Shown: one piece after another, positions 1-7,860 of the stretch
Position numbering within the stretch: position 1 is the stretch's first letter
How the letters are laid out: the number at the start of each line of letters is the position of its first letter
Source: Bradyrhizobium hereditatis
Lineage (GTDB): Bacteria; Pseudomonadota; Alphaproteobacteria; Rhizobiales; Xanthobacteraceae
NCBI RefSeq assembly: GCF_020329435.1
Contig: NZ_JAGKJK010000006.1
Location: 124,001-188,000 of the forward strand
Direction of reading: 5' to 3'
DNA length: 64,000 nucleotides
Translations under genes and position numbers: made by a program
The notes under the pieces: generated by a model
What the model was told of the DNA's origin: nothing
The model's database searches: none
Seen by the model: the letters and a program-made list of their open reading frames with translations, nothing else

Positions 1-459
1 AACGCCATGAAGCCGATCTTCGACACGATGGGCAAGAACGTCACCCTCGTCGGCGGCAATGGCGACGGGCAGACCACCAAGGTCGCCAACCAGATCATCG
101 TGGCGCTGACGATCGAGGCGGTCGGCGAGGCGCTGTTGTTTGCATCGAAAGCTGGCGCCGATCCCGCGCTAGTGCGCAAGGCGCTGATGGGCGGTTTCGC
201 GTCATCGCGAATTCTCGAAGTGCATGGCGAGCGCATGGTGAAGCGCGATTTCGAGCCGGGCTTTCGTATCGAGCTGCACCAGAAGGATCTCAATCTGGCG
301 CTGGAGGGCGCGCGTGCACTCGGCCTTTCCTTGCCAAGCACGGCGGTGGCCCAGCAATTGTTCTCATCCTGCGCCGCCCATGGCGGCAAGGCATGGGACC
401 ATTCGGGCATGGTGCGCGCGCTCGAAATGATGGCGAGCCACGAGATCGCAAAAGCCTAG
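1..459 (+). CDS. NAD-dependent beta-hydroxyacid dehydrogenase, C-terminal part
   Basis: The gene is cut by the window edge; the frame is open from base 1 and only the last 153 codons are present. What remains is the helical C-terminal domain of the 3-hydroxyisobutyrate dehydrogenase / tartronate semialdehyde (2-hydroxy-3-oxopropionate) reductase family. The segment GDGQTTKVANQ near its start holds the lysine that is catalytic in this family, followed by the conserved asparagine. The N-terminal Rossmann domain lies outside the window, so the substrate cannot be decided. By family it would reduce tartronate semialdehyde to glycerate, or a similar reaction, in the cytoplasm. A strong hairpin terminator follows 36 bases after the stop. 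Confidence 0.85.
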   Translation, partial: NAMKPIFDTMGKNVTLVGGNGDGQTTKVANQIIVALTIEAVGEALLFASKAGADPALVRKALMGGFASSRILEVHGERMVKRDFEPGFRIELHQKDLNLALEGARALGLSLPSTAVAQQLFSSCAAHGGKAWDHSGMVRALEMMASHEIAKA

Positions 460-494
460 AATCGATCTTGACTGGAAACTCCCTGTGACTGGAA

Positions 495-526
495 CCCGCG
501 TCAAAGCTTTGACGCGGGCTTTTTCT
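495..526 (+). terminator. Rho-independent terminator
   Basis: A perfect 24-base palindrome at 495-518 (arm CCCGCGTCAAAG) is followed by a T-rich run. It closes the hydroxyacid reductase transcript. Confidence 0.85.
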
Positions 527-540
527 GCCACGGTGGAACC

Positions 541-566
541 GGAACCTTCTCACGCCTCCCGCGGTT
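541..566 (+). promoter_or_regulatory. Possible EcfG-type promoter
   Basis: GGAAC at 541-545 and GTT at 564-566 are separated by 18 bases, 33 bases before the DUF1236 start codon. The alphaproteobacterial EcfG consensus is GGAAC, 16-17 nt, CGTT; here the C is a G. A second GGAAC at 535-539 is too far from the GTT to be the partner. Confidence 0.4.
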
Positions 567-598
567 GAGACGCATCGTCAATTTACTGGAGGGTGCAA

Positions 599-982
599 AT
601 GAATAATCGTTTGGCTGTTTCCGTGATTGCCGCCTCGCTGCTGATACCGAGCGCGGCATTTGCGCAGTCGACCACCGCGCAAGGTGCTGCGGATGGTGCT
701 GCCGCGGGCGGCGAAATCGCCGGACCGGTCGGCGCGATCATCGGCGGCACCGTGGGCGCCGCCGTCGGTGCAGCCGTCGAAATTCCCAATGCGGTAATCA
801 CTTCGATCCCGCGCGACCACTCGGTTGTGGTTCGTGAGCGGGTGGTGGTAGGCGAGCCGCTGCCGCCGACCGTCGAACTGCGCACCGTGCCGCGGCACAC
901 TGAATACCGCTATGCGGTCGTCAATGATCGCCGTGTGATTGTAGAGCCGCGCACCCGCCGGGTCGTCAGGATCCTCGACTGA
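599..982 (+). CDS. DUF1236 family secreted protein
   Basis: This 127-residue protein starts at ATG 599, behind GGAGGGT; a GTG six bases upstream is a poorer choice because it would sit too close to that ribosome binding site. Residues 1-23 form a signal peptide ending in AFAQ. A glycine/alanine-rich stretch follows (about residues 28-60), of the glycine-zipper type that can insert in or pack against membranes. The C-terminal half is a DUF1236 domain, with the repeated pattern of basic and valine residues ending in RRVVRILD. Function is unknown; the family is abundant in Bradyrhizobium and is presumed periplasmic. It is a single-gene unit between two terminators. A longer relative with two DUF1236 domains lies at 41241-42218. 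Confidence 0.85.
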   Translation: MNNRLAVSVIAASLLIPSAAFAQSTTAQGAADGAAAGGEIAGPVGAIIGGTVGAAVGAAVEIPNAVITSIPRDHSVVVRERVVVGEPLPPTVELRTVPRHTEYRYAVVNDRRVIVEPRTRRVVRILD

Positions 983-1007
983 CGAACCAAACTAGTTAGC
1001 TGAGATT

Positions 1008-1037
1008 CCTCGCGGGTGATTCCCCGCGAGGTTTTTT
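1008..1037 (+). terminator. Rho-independent terminator
   Basis: Arms CCTCGCGGG (1008-1016) and CCCGCGAGG (1023-1031) are followed by six T. It ends the DUF1236 transcript, directly before the convergent VanZ-like gene. Confidence 0.85.
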
Positions 1038-1042
1038 GTCGG

Positions 1043-1396
1043 TTACGGCAGCGATCGCTGCGCTCGCCTGAATCTCCAGTCGAGCGCCGCGGCAACCGCG
1101 AGGCCGAGGGATGCGGCCAGCGCGTCGACGACAAAATCCGACATCCGCGCATGCCGGCCGGGCGCCCAGAACTGCAGGATTTCGATCAGGCCGGCGAAGG
1201 CAATGACCAAGGTCGCTGTAAGCGCGCGGTTGCGCGTATGGGCCAGCCCGAAGGCGAGCCCCAGCAGCACAAAGGCCAGTGCGTGCTCGCCGTTCTGCCC
1301 AAGGTTCAATTGTGGCCGTTGTTGCGCCGGGCCGAGGGTCGCGAAGGCGACCGCCGCGGCAAGGCCCCAAGCAATAAATCGAAGGATGATCGTCAT
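1043..1396 (-). CDS. VanZ-like family membrane protein
   Basis: This 117-residue protein has a hydrophobic N-terminus and three to four membrane segments (about residues 3-20, 36-52, 58-74 and 88-106). The pattern GQNGEHALAFVLLG followed by GLIEILQFW and a RMSDFVVDALAASLG segment matches the VanZ-like family, which is named after the teicoplanin-resistance protein VanZ. Most members, this one included, are short stand-alone proteins with no proven role, and no resistance function should be inferred. It is convergent with the DUF1236 gene and separated from it by that gene's terminator. Confidence 0.75.
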   Translation of the reverse strand: MTIILRFIAWGLAAAVAFATLGPAQQRPQLNLGQNGEHALAFVLLGLAFGLAHTRNRALTATLVIAFAGLIEILQFWAPGRHARMSDFVVDALAASLGLAVAAALDWRFRRAQRSLP

Positions 1397-1468
1397 GAGG
1401 ACGGCATAGCATACATTCCGTACGGAAAGTCCATGCGCGCCGAACGAGGCAATACCTGTGGTTAATCC

Positions 1469-1509
1469 GTTAGAGCGTGATGACGCTTCTTATCGTCACA
1501 CGCTCTAAC
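1469..1509. repeat. Intergenic palindrome (REP-like hairpin)
   Basis: GTTAGAGCGTGATGACG at 1469-1485 pairs with its near-perfect reverse complement at 1494-1509, with one bulged base and an 8-base loop. It lies between the VanZ-like gene and the 3' end of the decarboxylase beta gene, so it may act as a terminator or mRNA-stability element for the latter. Confidence 0.7.
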
Positions 1510-1519
1510 TCTTTGATTT

Positions 1520-1589
1520 GAGCATGATCTTGTCGGAAAACCGGTATCCACTTTGCGCTGACGCGGCCCTTCGGGTCCGGATCAAGCTC
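1520..1589. repeat. Rhizobiales-type intergenic repeat
   Basis: The ends GAGCATGATC (1520-1529) and GATCAAGCTC (1580-1589) are imperfect inverted repeats. The interior holds AACCGGTATCCACTT (1539-1553), which recurs exactly at 60818-60832. The element runs into the stop codon of the decarboxylase beta gene (1589-1591). Elements beginning GAGCATGATC are frequent between genes in Bradyrhizobium and its relatives. Confidence 0.65.
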
Positions 1590-2197
1590 TAGAGCGGCTC
1601 CCGTACGCCCATACCGTGCATGAAGCGCTCCCGGATTTGCACGGGATCGCGGCGGGTGGTGCCGACGCCCGGTTTGTCGTCAATGCGCACGCCGATCAGG
1701 GCTGGGCCGGTGGCTGACATCGACTCCTCGATCAGGCGCTCGAAATCCTCTTCGTCCGCTGCCCAGCTGCTGTTGGTGAGCCCGCTCGCGACAGCGATGG
1801 CGACGAGATCGGCGACGGAGGCGGCCGGCGTCGGCTGCGCGCCGGTGATCTGATAGATGCCGTTGTCCATCACCACCATAGTGAGGTTTTTCGGTGCCAG
1901 CGTCGCGATGGTCGTCAGCGAACCCAACTGCATCAACAGCGAGCCGTCGCCTTCCAATGCGAACACCCGCCGCTCCGGCTGCGCAAGCGCCACGCCGAGC
2001 GCGATCGGGAAGGCGAGGCCCATGCTGCCCAGCATGTAGAAATTCTGTGGCCGGTGGCCGGCGGCCCACAGGTCGAAATTGGTATTGCCGATGCCGCCGA
2101 TCACGGCTTCCTCGTTCTTCAACTTCGCGATGAGCCGCGAGGTGAGATCGAAGCGGTTCATGACCTTGGTGTTGCGGACCGGGTTGTCGTTGTTCAT
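1589..2197 (-). CDS. Thiamine-diphosphate-dependent decarboxylase, beta (C-terminal) subunit
   Basis: This 202-residue protein holds the diphosphate-binding half of a thiamine-diphosphate enzyme. The motif EGDGSLLMQLGSL...MDNGIYQITG (about residues 80-120) is the GDG-x(about 25)-N metal/cofactor motif. ATG 2197 was chosen because it follows the alpha-subunit stop by 8 bases; the open frame continues upstream but would overlap that gene by 60 codons. Split alpha/beta enzymes of this size include sulfopyruvate decarboxylase (ComDE) and phosphonopyruvate-decarboxylase-like proteins. Partner and substrate are inferred from the adjacent alpha gene; the true 2-oxoacid is unknown. Confidence 0.8.
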   Translation of the reverse strand: MNNDNPVRNTKVMNRFDLTSRLIAKLKNEEAVIGGIGNTNFDLWAAGHRPQNFYMLGSMGLAFPIALGVALAQPERRVFALEGDGSLLMQLGSLTTIATLAPKNLTMVVMDNGIYQITGAQPTPAASVADLVAIAVASGLTNSSWAADEEDFERLIEESMSATGPALIGVRIDDKPGVGTTRRDPVQIRERFMHGMGVREPL

Positions 2198-2205
2198 GAG
2201 ATCGC

Positions 2206-2757
2206 TCACTTGTCGAAGATCTTGCCGCCGGTCAGCAGCGGCGAGAGGATCAGCGCCACCGGCGCCTGCGTGGTGACGGCCTGCTTGATGGAGCGGTCGG
2301 CGATGAATTCGAGCTCGTCGAACCGGGTGATGGTGTGGTGCTCCATCGCGAGTGAATCCAGCACCGGGCGCATGGTGCGGCACACCAGGGACTGGCCATA
2401 GTTGAATTCGCCGAGCGTGCCGCGCTCGGAGACGAACATGATCAGCGGGATCTGATAGGGTATGGCCAGCGACGCCAGCACGTTGGCAAGTGTGGCAAAC
2501 CCTGATGTCTGCATCAGCACCGCGCCGCGCATGCCGCCCATCCAGGCGCCCGAGACGATGCCGACCGCTTCCTCCTCGCGCGCGGTGGCGAAGGTGGTAA
2601 AAAAGGGGTCGGCGTGCAGGTTCTTGATCAGCGGCGTCAGGACGCGGTCAGGCACGTAAGGGACCAGGCGGACTTCATTGCGCTTGAGGGTTTGCAGCAC
2701 CACGCCGTGCCAGCTCTCGGAAGTCCCAGGCGAGGTTTTTCCCTCTGCAACCGCCAT
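2206..2757 (-). CDS. Thiamine-diphosphate-dependent decarboxylase, alpha (N-terminal) subunit
   Basis: This 183-residue protein is the pyrimidine-binding half of a split thiamine-diphosphate enzyme. The sequence AREEEAVGIVSGAWMGG (about residues 60-76) carries the glutamate that activates the cofactor, and MQTSGFATLANVLASL is typical of ComD/phosphonopyruvate-decarboxylase relatives. It pairs with the beta gene 8 bases downstream to form a holoenzyme. The pair is divergent from a D-2-hydroxyacid dehydrogenase and a hydrolase, which suggests handling of a small 2-oxo or hydroxy acid. No phosphoenolpyruvate mutase or sulfolactate gene is nearby, so neither a coenzyme M-type nor a phosphonate pathway is supported. 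Confidence 0.8.
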   Translation of the reverse strand: MAVAEGKTSPGTSESWHGVVLQTLKRNEVRLVPYVPDRVLTPLIKNLHADPFFTTFATAREEEAVGIVSGAWMGGMRGAVLMQTSGFATLANVLASLAIPYQIPLIMFVSERGTLGEFNYGQSLVCRTMRPVLDSLAMEHHTITRFDELEFIADRSIKQAVTTQAPVALILSPLLTGGKIFDK

Positions 2758-2936
2758 CTCGGTCTCCCTTTACTCGCGCCGATTATGCGTTGGCGTTCAT
2801 CGTTGGAGCGGCGAAACTTGACGCGCTCAGCGAGATTGTCAACATGTTCCGATCGTATCCTGCTCTGCGCCGCGCGCCGCTGGAGCCGGCATACGACGAT
2901 GTGAGATAAGCAGGATGAAGATATCGGGAGGACTGG

Positions 2937-2999
2937 ATGTATCCGACTGACGGCATGGCGGCGCTGGTTGCTGTGCCCGCACTTCCGCCGGGTTCGTAA
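2937..2999 (+). other. Possible 20-codon leader ORF in the 2758-3078 intergenic region
   Basis: The 321-base gap between the divergent decarboxylase and dehydrogenase genes should hold both promoters. I see no clear -35/-10 boxes or palindromic operator there. It does contain an ATG at 2937 placed five bases after a strong ribosome binding site (GGGAGG, 2927-2932), giving a 20-codon frame that stops 79 bases before the dehydrogenase start. It may be a leader peptide or chance. Confidence 0.25.
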
Positions 3000-3078
3000 C
3001 CTGATCACTGTCGTTAGCGACCATCCCGCCAAACCAGTTTCGCTCTACACTTTTCCAAACCGAAAGCTGCCAAGGAAA

Positions 3079-4128
3079 ATGACCGTCAACAACAAGCGCG
3101 TGTTCTACGTCAAGTATCTCGCCCACGAGATCTACATCGATATTCTGAAGGCACGCCACGACGTGCGGCTCGATCGGCTGGAGAACGACAGCCCTGATGC
3201 GGTCGCAGCGCCGATCCTGTCGGCGGCGCATGCCTATCAGGTCGGGGCGGCGCGGGACGAGATCGCCAGGCATTTTCATGTCGATCAGGATCTGTTGCGG
3301 CGGGCGCCGAACCTCCTGATCGTTTCCTCGAATGGCGCGGGCTTCGATCCCGTCGATGTCGACGCGTGCACGGCGGCCGGCGTGCTCGTCGTCAATCAAA
3401 CAGGCGGCAACGCCAATTCAGTGGCCGAGCATGCGCTCGGCATGATGCTGACGCTGTCCAAGCGCATCCTCGAATCCGACCGCGCGCTGCGCCGGCAGGC
3501 CAATGTCAATCGTAATGACCTGATCGGCAGCGAGCTGCAGGGCAAGACCGTCGGCATCGTCGGGATCGGCAATGTCGGCCGCCGTATCGCCGAGCTCTGC
3601 AACGGGTTGTTGCGCATGAAGGTGATCGCCTACGATCCCTATCTGACCGCAGAAGAAATCGCCGCCCGTGGCGGCGAAAAGGTCGAGCTGCACGATCTGA
3701 TGCGGCGTTCGGATTTCGTCTCGATTTCCTGTCCGCTGACCAAGGACAATCGCCGCATGATCGGTGCGCGTGAGTTCGCGCTGATGCAGCCGCATGCCTT
3801 CTTCGTCACCACCGCGCGTGGCTTCATTCACGACGAGGAAGCGCTGTACGAGGTGCTGCGCGACAAGAGCATCGCAGGGGCCGGGCTCGACGTCTGGGAC
3901 AAGGAGCCGCCGCCGCCGGAGCATCCCTTGTTGCAGTTCGACAACGTGCTGGCGAGCCCGCACACGGCCGGCGTGACGAAGGAGGCGCGCATCAACATGG
4001 GCAGGATCGCTGCCGAGCAGCTTCTCGACGCGCTCGACGGCAAGCGGCCGCCGCGCGTGGTCAATCCCGAGGTGTGGCCGGACTACGCAAAGCGCTTCGA
4101 GCGCGCATTCGGATTCGCGCCGAAATAG
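3079..4128 (+). CDS. D-isomer-specific 2-hydroxyacid dehydrogenase
   Basis: This 349-residue protein starts at ATG 3079 behind AAGGA; upstream in-frame codons lack family similarity. The Rossmann motif GIVGIGNVGRRIA (about residues 155-167) binds NAD(P). The three catalytic residues of the family are visible: Arg in TTARGFIHDEEAL, Glu in DVWDKEPPP and His in SPHTAGVT. It would interconvert a 2-oxoacid and a D-2-hydroxyacid in the cytoplasm (phosphoglycerate, hydroxypyruvate or glyoxylate reductase relatives). The next gene, an alpha/beta hydrolase, starts 26 bases after its stop and is probably co-transcribed. The neighbouring split decarboxylase suggests a shared 2-oxoacid. Confidence 0.88.
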   Translation: MTVNNKRVFYVKYLAHEIYIDILKARHDVRLDRLENDSPDAVAAPILSAAHAYQVGAARDEIARHFHVDQDLLRRAPNLLIVSSNGAGFDPVDVDACTAAGVLVVNQTGGNANSVAEHALGMMLTLSKRILESDRALRRQANVNRNDLIGSELQGKTVGIVGIGNVGRRIAELCNGLLRMKVIAYDPYLTAEEIAARGGEKVELHDLMRRSDFVSISCPLTKDNRRMIGAREFALMQPHAFFVTTARGFIHDEEALYEVLRDKSIAGAGLDVWDKEPPPPEHPLLQFDNVLASPHTAGVTKEARINMGRIAAEQLLDALDGKRPPRVVNPEVWPDYAKRFERAFGFAPK

Positions 4129-4154
4129 ACCATCACACGCGAGAACGATTGACG

Positions 4155-5030
4155 ATGGCGGAGCCGGTAGATCGCTTTTACGAGTCCCAGGGGCTGCGGT
4201 TGCACTATGTCGACTGGGGCAATGAGGCCGCGCCGCCTCTGATCCTCGTCCACGGCGGGCTCGACCACTGCCGAAACTGGGATGCGATCGCGCGAGAGCT
4301 GCAGCCGCATTTCCACATCATGGCGCCGGACCTGCGCGGCCACGGCGATTCCGAATGGGCGAAGGCAAGCAGCTACAGCCTGACCGATAATGTCTATGAC
4401 CTGACCCGGCTGATCCGTTTTGCCGAGCTGCAGGACGCGGCGATTGTCGGCCATTCGATGGGCGGGATGGTCGCGCTCGCCTATGCCGGCACCTATCCGG
4501 AAAAAGTGTCGCGTCTTGTCGTACTCGATGGCGCGTTCCTTTCTGGCTCGCAACCGGCGCCGATCGCCGAGCAGATGTCGCGCTGGATCGACCAGCTCGA
4601 CCGTATCGGCGAGCATCAAGAGAACACGTTCCGCAACATCGAGGAGGCGGCAAAGCGGCTGTCCACGCGCAACAAGCGCCTGACGGCGGCGCAGGCGCTT
4701 CATCTTGCCAGCCATGGCGTCCGCAAAGGAGCCGACGGTCTCTATCGGTGGAAGTTCGATCATTATCAGCGGGCGAGGGCGCCATACCGGCTGTCGCCGG
4801 AGGATTATGCCGCGCTGTGGTCGCGCATCAGCTGTCCAACCCTGTTGATGTGGGGCGACGAAAGCTTTCTGCCCGATCCTGAAGCCGCCGGCCTGATGGC
4901 GCATTTCAAGACCGCTAAGCTCGAGAAGATCGCGGGCGCCGGCCACTGGCTTCATCACGATAGGCTCGATGTGGTGCTGGCGTCGCTGCGGCGGTTTCTT
5001 GATGTGCCGCAGTCTGCGCAAGTACGGTGA
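4155..5030 (+). CDS. Alpha/beta hydrolase
   Basis: This 291-residue protein starts at ATG 4155, 26 bases after the dehydrogenase stop. The alpha/beta-hydrolase features are all present: the oxyanion segment LVHGGLDH, the DLRGHGDS loop, the nucleophile elbow VGHSMGGM (Ser about residue 101), the acid in LMWGDESFLPD and the catalytic His in GAGHWLHHD. The overall pattern resembles epoxide hydrolases, haloperoxidase-like esterases and C-C hydrolases. There is no signal peptide, so it acts in the cytoplasm. Substrate unknown; it probably shares a pathway with the upstream hydroxyacid dehydrogenase. Confidence 0.85.
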   Translation: MAEPVDRFYESQGLRLHYVDWGNEAAPPLILVHGGLDHCRNWDAIARELQPHFHIMAPDLRGHGDSEWAKASSYSLTDNVYDLTRLIRFAELQDAAIVGHSMGGMVALAYAGTYPEKVSRLVVLDGAFLSGSQPAPIAEQMSRWIDQLDRIGEHQENTFRNIEEAAKRLSTRNKRLTAAQALHLASHGVRKGADGLYRWKFDHYQRARAPYRLSPEDYAALWSRISCPTLLMWGDESFLPDPEAAGLMAHFKTAKLEKIAGAGHWLHHDRLDVVLASLRRFLDVPQSAQVR

Positions 5031-5144
5031 GTCGAAAAAGCATGCCTGACAAGGGCCGGAGTCCGCGGAGAAAATCTCATTAGCCGCGTACGACATTTTC
5101 CCTTTGCGCCTCTGCCCCCCGGCGCACATGGAAGATGAAGCGAG

Positions 5145-5252
5145 ATGCGACAGGTTCGTTCATTTCTGAGCAACGCGTCCTCCCGGGTCGGACGCCGCCT
5201 GTCCCAGATCGTGGCCATCGCCGCCGCCAGCCTGCCGTCCGTGGGCGCTTAA
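5145..5252 (+). CDS. Possible 35-residue peptide
   Basis: In the 266-base gap between convergent genes, ATG 5145 opens a 35-codon frame with a basic start, an alanine-rich hydrophobic centre (VAIAAAS) and GC-rich third positions over its second half. The upstream GAAGCGAG is a weak ribosome binding site. A short GC hairpin (GGCGC/GCGCC, 5253-5264) and a few T follow the stop directly. No family recognised; it may be a small membrane-associated peptide or chance. Confidence 0.3.
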   Translation: MRQVRSFLSNASSRVGRRLSQIVAIAAASLPSVGA

Positions 5253-5296
5253 GGCGCACGCGCCCTTTAATCCGACTGCACGTCTAACTCTCTCGC

Positions 5297-6256
5297 TCAA
5301 TAGCCGCGTGTGCGGTCGATGGTGAGCGGCGGGCGCTGGCCGGCGCGTATCGCTTCCACTGTGGCGCGAAATGTCGTCCCGATCGCTGCCACGCTGACTT
5401 CGCAAGCCTCGTGCGGCGTGACGAGGATGCGAGGGTGACACCAGAACGGATGCCGTGGCGCCAAAGGTTCGGTCGAGAATACGTCGAGCGCGGCACCGGA
5501 AAGCTGGCCGTTCTCGAGCGCGGCGAGCAGATCGGCTTCCACCAGATGCTCGCCGCGGCCGACCTGGATCAAATAGCCGCCGCGATACATGCGCCCAAAG
5601 GTCCGGCGGTTGAGGATACCCCTTGTCTCCGGCGTCAGCGGCAGCAAGTTCACGAGAATCTCGGTCTGGCCGAGCATGGCGTCGAGGCCCGCGGCGCCAT
5701 CGAAGGCGCGGATGCCATGCGGCGCTGGCTTTGCGGTTCGACTCCACGCCATGACCGGGAAACCGAGCGAAGCGAGATCGGTGGCGACCCGGCGGCCGAT
5801 CTCGCCAAAGCCGAGAATGCCGACGGGCACGTCCTGCGCGCGGCGCACGTCGAGCCCGAGCCGCTTCCAGCGTTGCTCTCGCTGTTGCGCCTGATAGGTC
5901 GCAAAGCGCCGCTGATGGCCGATGACGTGCCAGGCCACGAAGCCCGACATCATCTGCGCCTGCGCGGGATCGACGACGCGGATTACGTCGACGTCGGGGC
6001 GCAGGCTGGGACACGCGAGGATGTTGTCGACACCGGCGCCGATCGAGCAGACTGCCTGCAGGTTCGGATAGTGTTCGAACGCGTCATCAGGCGGATGCCA
6101 GGCCACCGCCAGCCGGACGTCCATTGCCGGACCATCATGGGGATGGCTGACGATTTCGATCCGGTCAGCAGCGTGCACGAACTCCGGGCCGAGGTAGCCG
6201 CGAAGATCGAGGCTTTTGCTGACCAGGACGCATCGCATGTCGCAGGTCCCGCTCAT
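5297..6256 (-). CDS. GhrA-type D-2-hydroxyacid dehydrogenase
   Basis: This 319-residue protein starts at ATG 6256, which overlaps the stop of the upstream ATPase gene (ATGA), so translation is coupled. The NAD(P)-binding motif is GILGFGEIGRRVA; catalytic residues are Arg in QVGRGEHLVE, Glu in VFSTEPLAP and His in TPHEACEVS. The pattern matches the glyoxylate/hydroxypyruvate reductase A group. It is the last gene of the ABC transporter operon, which suggests that the imported compound or its breakdown product is a 2-oxo or 2-hydroxy acid. It is a different subfamily from the dehydrogenase at 3079-4128. Confidence 0.88.
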   Translation of the reverse strand: MSGTCDMRCVLVSKSLDLRGYLGPEFVHAADRIEIVSHPHDGPAMDVRLAVAWHPPDDAFEHYPNLQAVCSIGAGVDNILACPSLRPDVDVIRVVDPAQAQMMSGFVAWHVIGHQRRFATYQAQQREQRWKRLGLDVRRAQDVPVGILGFGEIGRRVATDLASLGFPVMAWSRTAKPAPHGIRAFDGAAGLDAMLGQTEILVNLLPLTPETRGILNRRTFGRMYRGGYLIQVGRGEHLVEADLLAALENGQLSGAALDVFSTEPLAPRHPFWCHPRILVTPHEACEVSVAAIGTTFRATVEAIRAGQRPPLTIDRTRGY

Positions 6257-7860
6257 GCCGCCTTGGACGATGACGTCCGGCCGGGGACGGCGGAAAGCAG
6301 CTCGCGCGTGTAGGCATGCTCGGGGGCCGCGAACAGGAGCGAAGCGGATTTGAGCTCGACAATCGCGCCGTGTTGCATCACGGCGATGCGGTCGCAAATC
6401 TGCGCAGCGACCCTAAGATCGTGGGTGATGAACAGCATCGACAGGCCGAGCCGAGCCTTCAGATCCTCCAGCAAATCCAGAACCTGCGCCTGCACGGACA
6501 CGTCGAGCGCGGAGACCGCTTCGTCGGCGACCAGGATTTCCGGATCGAGCGCCAGCGCCCGCGCTATCCCGATGCGCTGCCGCTGGCCGCCAGAGAATTC
6601 ATGCGGGAAGCGCTCCATCGCGCTCGCATTGAGGCCGACGAGGCTGAGCAGCTCGCCGGCGCGCTTTCGTGCCGCCGCCGGATCGACGCCATGCGCGATC
6701 GGCCCGTCGGTGATGATGTTGCCGACCTTGCGGCGCGGGTTGAGGGAAGCGAACGGGTCCTGAAACACCATCTGGATGCGGCGACGCTGCTCGCGTAACG
6801 TCTTGCCGCCGATCCTTGTGAGATCGACGCCCCCCATGCGGACGGTGCCGGCGTCGGGCTCGATCAGGCGCATCACGAGCCGCGCGACCGAGGATTTTCC
6901 GGAGCCGGATTCGCCGACCAGGCCGAGCGTCTCGCCGCGGAAGATGTCGAAGCTGACGTCCTTTGCCGCCTGCACGCGACGCTCGGCCCGAAACCATCCG
7001 CCGCCGCTGACATAGGTTTTGCCGAGGCCGATCACTTCCACCGCCTTGCTGCGATCGTTGAGCGGCGTCCGCGGCGGCGGCTGCAGGGTGGGAACGGCGG
7101 CAAGCAGCGCGCGCGTATAGGGATGTTGAGGGCGCAACAGCACGTCATCCGCGGTGCCTTGCTCGACCACCTTGCCGTGCTGAAGCACGACCACGCGATC
7201 CGCAATCTCGGCGACGACGCCGAAATCATGGGTGATAAACATGACGGCCATGTTGCGCCGGCGCTGCAGGTCGCGGATCAGCTTGAGTATCTGCGCCTGC
7301 GTCGTGACATCGAGCGCGGTCGTCGGTTCATCCGCCACCAGCACGGTGGGTTCGAGCGCCAGCGCCATGGCGATCATGGCGCGCTGGCGCTGGCCGCCGG
7401 AGAGTTGATGCGGATAGGCGCGCACCGCGCGTTCGGGATCGGGCAGGCCGACCTCGCGGATCAACGCAAGAGCTTTCCGCTGGCGCTCCTTCGGCGTCAG
7501 CAGACCGTGCGCCTCGAACATCTCGGCGATCTGCTCGCCGATCCGCATCAACGGATTGAGCGCCGTCATCGGCTCCTGAAACACCATCGCGATGCCGCGG
7601 CCGCGGAGCGCCAGCCATTCCGCCGGGCTGAGTGACAAGAGGTTCTTGCCCTCGAACAGGATCTCTCCGGATTCCGCCGTCACCGTGTCGGGGAGCAGTC
7701 CCATCAGCGCATGGGCGCACATCGACTTGCCGGAGCCGGATTCACCGACCACGCAGAGGATCTTGCCGGCTGATAGTTCGAACGACACGCCATCCACGGC
7801 ATGCGCGCGGTCGCCGCCGGGCGGCAGCGCAAGCTTCAGGTTCTTGACGACGACGGTCAT
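6253..7860 (-). CDS. Peptide-type ABC transporter, fused double ATP-binding protein
   Basis: This 535-residue protein contains two complete nucleotide-binding domains in one chain, equivalent to DppD and DppF joined. Each half has a Walker A (GESGSGKSM and GESGSGKSS), a signature (LSGGQRQR and FSGGQRQR) and a Walker B (VLVADEPTT and ILVADEAVS). ATG 7860 overlaps the stop of the upstream permease by 4 bases. It powers import through the two permeases encoded just upstream. The second half has DEAVSALD where DEPTSALD is usual, a common variation. Fused ATPases of this kind serve di/oligopeptide, glutathione, nickel and opine-type importers. Confidence 0.9.
   Translation of the reverse strand: MTVVVKNLKLALPPGGDRAHAVDGVSFELSAGKILCVVGESGSGKSMCAHALMGLLPDTVTAESGEILFEGKNLLSLSPAEWLALRGRGIAMVFQEPMTALNPLMRIGEQIAEMFEAHGLLTPKERQRKALALIREVGLPDPERAVRAYPHQLSGGQRQRAMIAMALALEPTVLVADEPTTALDVTTQAQILKLIRDLQRRRNMAVMFITHDFGVVAEIADRVVVLQHGKVVEQGTADDVLLRPQHPYTRALLAAVPTLQPPPRTPLNDRSKAVEVIGLGKTYVSGGGWFRAERRVQAAKDVSFDIFRGETLGLVGESGSGKSSVARLVMRLIEPDAGTVRMGGVDLTRIGGKTLREQRRRIQMVFQDPFASLNPRRKVGNIITDGPIAHGVDPAAARKRAGELLSLVGLNASAMERFPHEFSGGQRQRIGIARALALDPEILVADEAVSALDVSVQAQVLDLLEDLKARLGLSMLFITHDLRVAAQICDRIAVMQHGAIVELKSASLLFAAPEHAYTRELLSAVPGRTSSSKAA

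Noticed and set aside
1043..1396. Glycopeptide resistance function from VanZ similarity
   Set aside because: VanZ-like domains are widespread in bacteria without resistance; no other van gene is present.
2206..2757. Naming the split decarboxylase comD/comE
   Set aside because: No other coenzyme M or sulfolactate genes are nearby, and several related decarboxylases share this architecture.
5411..6313. A 300-codon frame opposite the GhrA-type dehydrogenase
   Set aside because: Same cause; the sense strand has all catalytic residues of the dehydrogenase.
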